Shown: positions 57,760 to 64,000 of the stretch, one piece after another | Layout of the letters: every line of letters begins with the position of its first letter | Position numbering within the stretch: the first letter of the stretch is position 1 | Assembly: GCF_013365535.1 (NCBI RefSeq) | Contig: NZ_CP053590.1 | Span: 1,168,501 to 1,232,500, forward strand | Length of the DNA stretch: 64,000 nt | Reading direction: 5' to 3' | Source: Aquimarina sp. TRL1 | GTDB taxonomy: Bacteria > Bacteroidota > Bacteroidia > Flavobacteriales > Flavobacteriaceae | Translations under genes and position numbers: made by a program | The notes under the pieces: model-generated | The model's database searches: none | The model's input: the letters and a program-made list of their open reading frames with translations, nothing else | What the model was told of the DNA's origin: nothing

Positions 57760-58179
57760 TCAAATCAGGAAAGTTTCGTAAAGAACAACAATATCTCTGG
57801 TTCGCTCCGGAGGCGAATGTGTCAGATACAATAATGGCTGCTGTTCTACATCGACAAATCTTTTTATATAGGTATATACAAATGAGGTAATCCAAAGTTG
57901 CTGAGGCATGTCTAATTGATCAAAAGAAGTTTTTAGCTCGTTTTGACCTTCAATTACTACTGTCTCATCAGAACAACAAGATTTTTTCTCCATAGATGAC
58001 TTCTGCCCTTCTTGTATGTCATACATAGCTTCCATACCACAAGTTTTTGCTTTTGTGTACAAAGAAGCATCTACTAAAATCTTTCCACAGTAATGTTTAT
58101 GTACAGTAAACGACATAGTAGATAGCAATACAATGCATGCTAAAACAAAAGATCCTATTTTATGTAACATAGAAGTCAT
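57760..58179 (-). CDS. HYC_CC_PP family protein
   Basis: A 139-residue exported protein with an N-terminal hydrophobic signal (about residues 8-25). The family motifs that give it its name are visible: VHKHYCGKIL (HYC, about 27-31), KSCCSDE (CC) and HSPPERT (PP). Such proteins accompany metal-efflux genes in Bacteroidota, and the cysteine and histidine clusters suggest metal sensing or binding. The start may be three codons later (MLHKIG), because a promoter-like TATTTTTG lies only 6 bases before the first ATG. It opens the efflux cluster, 119 bases before the CusA-like gene. Confidence 0.88.
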   Translation of the reverse strand: MTSMLHKIGSFVLACIVLLSTMSFTVHKHYCGKILVDASLYTKAKTCGMEAMYDIQEGQKSSMEKKSCCSDETVVIEGQNELKTSFDQLDMPQQLWITSFVYTYIKRFVDVEQQPLLYLTHSPPERTRDIVVLYETFLI

Positions 58180-58184
58180 CGCTA

Positions 58185-58192
58185 CAAAAATA
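58185..58192 (-). promoter_or_regulatory. Minus-7 element upstream of the metal-efflux cluster
   Basis: TATTTTTG, a perfect match to TAnnTTTG, just before the HYC_CC_PP gene. The upstream -33 box is weak (TGA instead of TTG at 19 bases). Confidence 0.45.
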
Positions 58193-58316
58193 GTTAATAA
58201 TACTTATATTTTCATAACTATTTAACACAATGCGCACTATGATTTAACAAGAGTAAATCAAATTGAGTACTATTTTTAATAAATAATTAGATAATTTTAC
58301 CAAAAAACTAGATTAC

Positions 58317-58772
58317 ATGACGTTTCAAGAATTACGCCCAAAAGTACAAGCTATTGCAACAAATCCACAGGAAACAACAGACAACAAACTATTGCAAATA
58401 TGCGAGTTGTTAAAAGAAGCTATAGCATATTATGACTGGGTCGGGTTTTATTTTAAAAATGGAGACAAAGAAGAATTAAAGCTTCGTTCGTATGCGGGAG
58501 AAGAGACTGATCACACAATCATTCCTTTTGGAAAAGGTATCTGCGGGCAGGTAGCCGTCTCTAATAAAAACTTCGTTGTACCTGATGTCCAGGCACAAGA
58601 CAATTATATCGCTTGTAGCATCTCTGTAAAGTCTGAAATAGTAATTCCTCTGTTTAAAAATGGAGAGAACATCGGTCAGATCGATATTGACTCAGAAACT
58701 CCTGACCCATTTACAGAAGAAGATGAACGTTTTTTAGAATTTGTAAATCAAGAAGTTGCTAAAATCTTATAA
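58317..58772 (+). CDS. GAF-domain protein, probable free-methionine-(R)-sulfoxide reductase
   Basis: A 151-residue single GAF domain. The parts GKGICGQVAVSNKNFVVPDV and DNYIACSISVKSEIVIPLF match the fRMsr family, in which cysteines at these sites reduce free methionine-R-sulfoxide. Two of the usual cysteines are seen (in GICG and YIAC), so activity is plausible. Soluble, with no signal peptide. galE follows 48 bases downstream in the same direction. Confidence 0.82.
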   Translation: MTFQELRPKVQAIATNPQETTDNKLLQICELLKEAIAYYDWVGFYFKNGDKEELKLRSYAGEETDHTIIPFGKGICGQVAVSNKNFVVPDVQAQDNYIACSISVKSEIVIPLFKNGENIGQIDIDSETPDPFTEEDERFLEFVNQEVAKIL

Positions 58773-58820
58773 ATATCGTTCCTTCGTCTCTCTCATTCAA
58801 AGAAAAACAAATTATCTACT

Positions 58821-59837
58821 ATGAAAATGTTAGTTACTGGTGGATTGGGATTTATAGGGTCTCACACCGTTGTAGAATTACAAAATGAAGGATATGAAGT
58901 TGTTATCATAGACAACTGCTCAAATTCTTCTCCTGATGTACTTGACAGAATTACCAACATCACAGGAAAGAAACCTATTTTTGAAAAAATTGACCTTAGA
59001 GAAAAAGACAAGGTTCAGGATTTTTTCTCCAGACATACTGATGTAGAAGGTGTAATTCACTTTGCCGCTTCCAAAGCGGTCGGAGAAAGTGTAGAAAACC
59101 CATTATTATATTATGAAAATAATATTTCTACACTTGTTTATATCCTACAGGAATTACAAAAAAAGAACACTGCTAATTTTATCTTCAGTTCTTCTTGTAC
59201 TGTATATGGACAGGCAGACGAATTACCCATCACAGAGAATGCTCCTGTGAAAGTAGCAGAATCTCCTTATGGGAATACCAAGCAAATTGGAGAAGAGATC
59301 ATCAAAGATACTTGCAAAGTTACTCCGAATGTCAAAGCAATTGCTTTGCGATATTTTAATCCAATTGGAGCACATCCAACTGCTGAAATCGGAGAACTTC
59401 CTATAGGAGTTCCTCAAAACCTTGTTCCTTTTATTACACAGACAGCGATCGGTATGAGAGAACAATTATCTGTATTCGGAAATGATTACCCTACAAAAGA
59501 CGGAACTTGTATTCGAGATTATATACATGTAGTAGACCTTGCAAAAGCTCATGTATCTGCTTTACAACGACTGGTTAATGACAAAAACAAAGAAAATTAC
59601 GAAGTATTTAATGTTGGAACAGGAACAGGAAGTACTGTTTTGGAAGTTATTCAATCTTTTGAAAAAGTAGCTCAACAAAAACTAAAACATCAAATAGTAG
59701 AACGAAGACCTGGGGACATTACTGCTGCTTATGCCGATACTACCAAAGCCAATAATGAATTGGAATGGAAAGCCCAAAGTAGTTTGGATGAAGCCCTGGC
59801 TTCTGCCTGGAAATGGGAACAAAAAGTAAGAAACTAA
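58821..59837 (+). CDS. galE: UDP-glucose 4-epimerase
   Basis: Interconverts UDP-glucose and UDP-galactose for envelope sugars. An extended short-chain dehydrogenase of 338 residues. NAD-binding TGGLGFIGSH is at residues 6-15, the catalytic serine is in FSSSCTVYG and the YxxxK pair is in SPYGNTKQIGE (about 150-160). RYFNPIGAHP and the C-terminal RRPGDITAAYADTTKA are GalE-typical. It ends before a bidirectional terminator shared with the converging PpiD-like gene. Confidence 0.95.
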   Translation: MKMLVTGGLGFIGSHTVVELQNEGYEVVIIDNCSNSSPDVLDRITNITGKKPIFEKIDLREKDKVQDFFSRHTDVEGVIHFAASKAVGESVENPLLYYENNISTLVYILQELQKKNTANFIFSSSCTVYGQADELPITENAPVKVAESPYGNTKQIGEEIIKDTCKVTPNVKAIALRYFNPIGAHPTAEIGELPIGVPQNLVPFITQTAIGMREQLSVFGNDYPTKDGTCIRDYIHVVDLAKAHVSALQRLVNDKNKENYEVFNVGTGTGSTVLEVIQSFEKVAQQKLKHQIVERRPGDITAAYADTTKANNELEWKAQSSLDEALASAWKWEQKVRN

Positions 59838-59862
59838 CAAACAAAATTCCATTATCACCTAT

Positions 59863-59898
59863 AAAAAAGCGCCTTTACAATGTAAAGGCGCTTTTTTA
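59863..59898. terminator. Bidirectional terminator between galE and the PpiD-like gene
   Basis: Hairpin AAAAAAGCGCCTTTACA / TGTAAAGGCGCTTTTTT with T-runs on both strands. Confidence 0.92.
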
Positions 59899-59922
59899 TA
59901 TATCTTTATAGCAAATCTGTTC

Positions 59923-62043
59923 CTAGTAGAACTTCGCTCGTTTATCTTCAATTTCTGCTGCTGCCTTTAATGCATTAAACACTCTTGAGTTCACCGCATT
60001 TTCTCTGGATTTTGTCTCCTGAGATGCATAACTCATATAAGTATCCAATCCATTGGCAGGAGTCTTTTTAGTCACTTCAATAACATACACTCCATTAGCT
60101 CCTACTACAGGTTTAGAAACATTTCCTACTTCTAATGCGAATGCTGTTCCTACTACCTTTGGCTCATTTCCTGCACCACTAATAGTTGGAGTTTTCATAT
60201 TTACTCCAAGAGCACTCTTTACCGTTTGCCCTTGTGCGCTTGCAATCTGATCCAGTGTCGTTCCGGAAATTTTCCCTTTTAGAACAGCAGCTTTCTTCTC
60301 TCTTACCAGAATAGGCTTTACTAACGAACTAGCATCTGCTACACTCATTACTCCTTTTTCTGATTTCTCTGTTAATTGTGCTACCACATACCCGTCTTTA
60401 ATATCAAATCGTTTTACATCTCCGATTTTTCTATCTTCATTAAATGCCCACTGTACAATTGATCGCTGTGCTCCTACTCCTGGAATATTCTCGTCTAATT
60501 CTTTGATTTTATTTACAGGTCTTACCTCTACATTATTCTTTTTTGACACTTCTTCAAAATCAGCATCTTTAGTAGCAATCTGGAATTTTGTAGTTTCTGT
60601 AAATATATCGTTAATCGTTTTCTCACTAGGCTCTATCTTTCTCGCGATAGTAGCTACTTTTTGTACTTTCTGCTCATTCTTTTGATCTTCGATAGCTATT
60701 ACATGGTACCCAAAAGAAGTTTCTACAACTCCCATGTCACCAGTTTTGTTATCAAAGCAATAATCTCTAAATGCAGGAACCATTCTATTATATGTAAAAT
60801 AATCCAGATCTCCTCCTTTATCTTTATTAGAAGTATCCGCAGAATACTGAGCTGCCAAATCTTTAAATTTAGATTTATCTGCTTTTACTGCCCCCAGAAT
60901 ACTATCTGCTAATTTTTTTGCATCCTCTTTGGTTCTTTCTAACCCTGCTCCGGTGCTTAACCCTTTCCAGGCAACAAGAATATGACTTGCTTTTACAGAA
61001 TCAACCATTTGACGCTCTGCAACGACTTTTGTCACTTTTACGAAACCTCCATCCTCATATGGTCCGTATATCCCTCCTACAGGTGTATTGTATAGAGTAT
61101 CGGCAATTGAAGCTGGCAAGTCTTTTTTGAATGAGTATGCGTCAATATATTTTACGGCAGAATTTGCATTTACAAAATCTTCAACATTTTTAGTATTTCT
61201 AAACCCAGCAACTGTATCTGTTTGTTTGGTATTACTATTAAATTCTGCTTTGTCATCTAATAAAGCAGCTACTTCTCCCTTGATTGCATCGATATCTTCT
61301 TTACTTGCTTCTTCTTTAAACATCACATAACGAATACTTCTTGAAGCTTCTGCTTTATACAACTCTGGGTGTTTACTTATGTACGCTTTAATTTCAGAAT
61401 CAGAAACTTCTGCTTCTGTATCAGGAATACTTGAATATGGCAATTGTACATACTTAATGTCTACTTTATCGTTTTCCATTTTATATGCCAACTCTCCTTC
61501 TTTTAGCGTTGCGCCCACTCCTGCCTTTATCATATTCATATAAGCAGCTTCTCTAGCTCCTTTGCTCACAGAAGCTTCATAATCTAACCACTGCTGGTAC
61601 GCTTGAGGAGAAGTTGCTTTGATATTCGCTACATACTCCTGTAGTTTTGCTTTATCAAAAACTCCTGCATCATTCTGAAATGTAGGATTACTAGCCAATG
61701 ATTGCGCTAATAACTCATTCACCTCATCAGGACCTACTGCAATTCCTAAATTATCAAATTGCTCTGCTAAAATCACTTCTCTCAGCTCTTGATTCCAAAC
61801 ATAATTCATTGCCTGAATACTGGAACCATTTGCACCAAAGTTCCTGGAAGCGGCTTCTACCTTTCTAGCAAACTCAGTTCTATCAATATCTTCTCCATTA
61901 ATTGTTGCGATTGTGTTTTGATCTTTTTGAGATATTGCACCTCCATTACGGAATAAATCCGCTAAAACAAATGAGAAAAGCGCTAAGGCTATAATCACAA
62001 TTAAAAAAACGGAACGCTGTCTGATTTTATTTAAAACTGCCAT
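59923..62043 (-). CDS. PpiD-like periplasmic peptidyl-prolyl isomerase/chaperone
   Basis: An inner-membrane-anchored folding helper for exported proteins. One N-terminal membrane helix (about residues 11-31, RSVFLIVIIALALFSFVLAD) is followed by a SurA-type N-domain (NGEDIDRTEFARKVEAASRN) and a parvulin domain at about 345-455 (ASHILVAWKG, LAAQYSADTSNKDKGGDL, TSFGYHVIAIED). A long C-terminal part follows, with remnants of another rotamase-like unit. The 706-residue length is usual for Bacteroidota members. It is transcribed alone or with the YhhN gene upstream. Confidence 0.93.
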   Translation of the reverse strand: MAVLNKIRQRSVFLIVIIALALFSFVLADLFRNGGAISQKDQNTIATINGEDIDRTEFARKVEAASRNFGANGSSIQAMNYVWNQELREVILAEQFDNLGIAVGPDEVNELLAQSLASNPTFQNDAGVFDKAKLQEYVANIKATSPQAYQQWLDYEASVSKGAREAAYMNMIKAGVGATLKEGELAYKMENDKVDIKYVQLPYSSIPDTEAEVSDSEIKAYISKHPELYKAEASRSIRYVMFKEEASKEDIDAIKGEVAALLDDKAEFNSNTKQTDTVAGFRNTKNVEDFVNANSAVKYIDAYSFKKDLPASIADTLYNTPVGGIYGPYEDGGFVKVTKVVAERQMVDSVKASHILVAWKGLSTGAGLERTKEDAKKLADSILGAVKADKSKFKDLAAQYSADTSNKDKGGDLDYFTYNRMVPAFRDYCFDNKTGDMGVVETSFGYHVIAIEDQKNEQKVQKVATIARKIEPSEKTINDIFTETTKFQIATKDADFEEVSKKNNVEVRPVNKIKELDENIPGVGAQRSIVQWAFNEDRKIGDVKRFDIKDGYVVAQLTEKSEKGVMSVADASSLVKPILVREKKAAVLKGKISGTTLDQIASAQGQTVKSALGVNMKTPTISGAGNEPKVVGTAFALEVGNVSKPVVGANGVYVIEVTKKTPANGLDTYMSYASQETKSRENAVNSRVFNALKAAAEIEDKRAKFY

Positions 62044-62170
62044 TGTAAGTTGATTTATTGAAATACAGTGGGCGAAAATACCATTTTTATTAGAATAATA
62101 CCAATTAAAGATTAAAAAGTCTGAAGAACCTTTTTAAACCTTTCAATCCACTATATTTTACTTCATTTCT

Positions 62171-62869
62171 TTAGTTATTTTTCCTTAGATAACGACCAAA
62201 GTCCTTATCTTCTTGTGCTAAGATCCCAAAAATTATAAAAAACTGTGCCAGTGCATACGTAATCATCACTAAATAATCAGCCATAAAAAAGTCAACAACA
62301 AATAATCGCACAGCCAATATACTATCCGAAATTATGAATAAGATTACACCAATCATTACCTTCTTGTAACTAATGAATGCTTCATTACGCCTATGATAAG
62401 CTGTCAATCCCATCATTAAGATAACCAATGTATAAACCAGTACTGGATATCTCATTTCTTCCAAATATGGAAACAAAAAGCTATACAACCCTACTCCATA
62501 GAGCGTCATTAATATTAAAAAGTATTGCTTCTTTTTTCTACCTCTTTTTTTCCAAAAAATAAAAATATAACTAAGATGCGCACATAAAAAAGAAAACAAA
62601 CCAGCTAAAAAGTATAAATTTGAATAGGCATCAAACAACAGGAATACATCTCCTAAAAGTGAAAAAACCAACGCTAAAACCATTTGTTTTTTCAACATAT
62701 CAGACAATTTGGATTTACAAAAAACTACCCAAACGATAAGAGAAAACATTATTAAGGGCTTTGTTATGCACCTATACATATGGATTGCTGCATAAATTGC
62801 TAATAAGTCCATCAGTACAAACAACAGATAAACTATCCCGAAAACAGCTGAAGATATTTTCAACCTCAT
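62171..62869 (-). CDS. YhhN-family membrane protein (lysoplasmalogenase-like)
   Basis: A 232-residue protein with about eight membrane helices. YRCITKPLIMFSLI, FSLLGDVFLLFDAYSNLYFLAG, and FIISDSILAVRLFV with the DS pair match the YhhN/TMEM86 family, whose animal members cleave the vinyl ether of lysoplasmalogens. Conserved acidic residues in GD and SD are present. In bacteria without plasmalogens the substrate is unknown. Confidence 0.85.
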   Translation of the reverse strand: MRLKISSAVFGIVYLLFVLMDLLAIYAAIHMYRCITKPLIMFSLIVWVVFCKSKLSDMLKKQMVLALVFSLLGDVFLLFDAYSNLYFLAGLFSFLCAHLSYIFIFWKKRGRKKKQYFLILMTLYGVGLYSFLFPYLEEMRYPVLVYTLVILMMGLTAYHRRNEAFISYKKVMIGVILFIISDSILAVRLFVVDFFMADYLVMITYALAQFFIIFGILAQEDKDFGRYLRKNN

Positions 62870-62996
62870 ACCCTATTATTATATTCCCAAGCATGAGTTT
62901 TTGTTACAATTTCACCTTGCAGCAAAACATCTTAACTCAGGTTTCGCATTACTATACAAACCCCAATAATCGAGCAAACACTCTTTTTTCAATAAA

Positions 62997-64000
62997 CTAC
63001 TCTTCGGGAGTTAATTGCAACTCTACGATTTCAATTTTGGTATTTGAGGTTTCTATGATATCTACTTGAAAATCCCCGATACGCACAACATCGCCTTCTT
63101 CAGGTATTTCTTCTGTATGATTCACAATCATCCCTCCGAGAGTTTCGTAATATTCACTCTCAGGAAGATCCAGCTTATATGTTTCATTAAGGTAATCTAC
63201 TTCTAATCTAGCCGAAAAACGATATTTACGTTCTTCTAATTGTTCTTCTACTTTCTCTACAGTATCGTGCTCATCTTCAATTTCTCCAAACAACTCCTCT
63301 ACAATATCCTCTATCGTAATAATCCCGCTTGTTCCTCCATACTCATCAATTACCACTGCAACACTTTTATGTTTCTTGGTCAATAAATTAAGTACATCTT
63401 TGACATACATTGTCTCCGGCACAAAAACAACCGGCATCAAAACCGATTTTAAAGACTTAGGCTTTTTAAACAGTTCAAAAGAGTGAACATATCCTATAAC
63501 ATCATCAATCGTACTATTATACACAATAATTTTAGAAAGCCCAGTTTCTATAAAGAGTTTACTAATCTCTTCTACTGACTGTCTTACTTCTATTGCGATG
63601 ATCTCTGTTCTGGGAACCATGACTTCTCTTGATCGCACGTCTGAAAATTCCAACGCATTCTGAAATATCTGAATCTCACTATCTATTTCATCATGTTCTT
63701 CTACTGTTTCCATCTGTTCTGTGATATAATCTCCCAATTCTGTCTTACTAAATGCTAATCGAACATCATCTCCTTTTGTCTTAAAAAACGTTTTCAATAC
63801 TACATCAGATACCCAAATCACAAATAAGGAAATAGGCGTAAAAACCACATAAAACACATAGGCAGGAAACGAAAACACCTTTAACAAGGTATTGGAATAT
63901 ATCTGAAAAAACACTTTGGGTAGAAACTCTGCTGTCAACAAGATAATCCCAGTAGTAATAATCGTTTGGAACAACAATAATAAACTTGGACTTACCTCTG
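62997..64000 (-). CDS. CNNM/CorC family protein (hemolysin family), 5' part cut by window edge
   Basis: The visible 334 codons run off the right edge, so the first membrane segments of the N-terminal domain are missing. What remains is the end of the CNNM membrane domain (ITTGIILLTAEFLPKVFFQI), two CBS domains (about EVMVPRTEIIAIEV to SVLMPVVFVPETM and VAVVIDEYGGTSGIITIED) and a C-terminal CorC/HlyC domain (LGGMIVNHTEEIPEEGDVVR). Members regulate or transport Mg2+/Co2+; the old name hemolysin is not well founded. The frame continues upstream without a stop, so a start at 63977 is not the real one. Confidence 0.9.
   Translation of the reverse strand, partial: EVSPSLLLLFQTIITTGIILLTAEFLPKVFFQIYSNTLLKVFSFPAYVFYVVFTPISLFVIWVSDVVLKTFFKTKGDDVRLAFSKTELGDYITEQMETVEEHDEIDSEIQIFQNALEFSDVRSREVMVPRTEIIAIEVRQSVEEISKLFIETGLSKIIVYNSTIDDVIGYVHSFELFKKPKSLKSVLMPVVFVPETMYVKDVLNLLTKKHKSVAVVIDEYGGTSGIITIEDIVEELFGEIEDEHDTVEKVEEQLEERKYRFSARLEVDYLNETYKLDLPESEYYETLGGMIVNHTEEIPEEGDVVRIGDFQVDIIETSNTKIEIVELQLTPEE

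Noticed and set aside
63978..64000. A start of the CNNM/CorC gene at 63977
   Set aside because: The candidate start is a TTG within a membrane segment and the frame continues to the edge, so the true start lies outside.

Overview
The window (about one-third GC by eye) comes from a gliding-type marine Bacteroidota bacterium, most likely Flavobacteriaceae and possibly Aquimarina-like. Evidence for this is the gldKLMN operon for gliding and type IX secretion, a secreted enzyme with a type IX C-terminal sorting tail, lipoproteins with short Bacteroidota signal peptides, HYC_CC_PP and DUF3347 proteins, and promoters of the TTG-N19-TAnnTTTG type.

Layout. (1) 1-19147, minus: the first 6382 codons of one giant non-ribosomal peptide synthetase (NRPS) gene, open at the left edge. 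It is built as C-A-T-E, C-A-T-E, C-A-T-E, C-A-T, C-A(cut). Three copies of a 4105-bp unit are nearly identical and break inside the adenylation domains, and module 3 carries a replaced adenylation core. Module 4 shows an exact threonine code. (2) 19469-24501: a roughly 5-kb island at the initiator tRNA gene, bounded by a 46-bp direct repeat of the tRNA 3' part. It holds a decayed IS3 element, two secreted PI-PLC-like enzymes and a small lipoprotein. (3) 24605-45640: mostly conserved chromosome. It holds a CPXCG protein, an ABC-F ATPase, a DUF983 protein, an amino-acid-oxidase-like flavoprotein, gldNMLK, an arginase-fold protein, topA, then miaB, a sigma-54 activator, LptE-like, TPR-like and secG genes, groES-groEL and a lipoprotein. 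(4) 45823-46005: a tiny HTH-like gene with its own terminator, followed by a 0.77-kb non-coding gap. (5) 46779-58179, minus: a D-Ala-D-Ala dipeptidase-like lipoprotein and a copper/heavy-metal efflux cluster (HYC_CC_PP, CusA-, CusC-like, DUF3347 lipoprotein, P1B-ATPase, CusB-like). (6) 58317-64000: a GAF protein (fRMsr-like), galE, a PpiD-like chaperone, a YhhN protein and a partial CNNM/CorC protein.

How the parts fit: the NRPS probably makes a peptide starting with three D-residues (the first two identical) followed by L-Thr, possibly N-acylated. The gld operon builds the type IX machine that would export the sorted PI-PLC of the island. The efflux cluster combines a cytoplasmic-membrane Cu-type ATPase with a tripartite RND pump for periplasmic metal.
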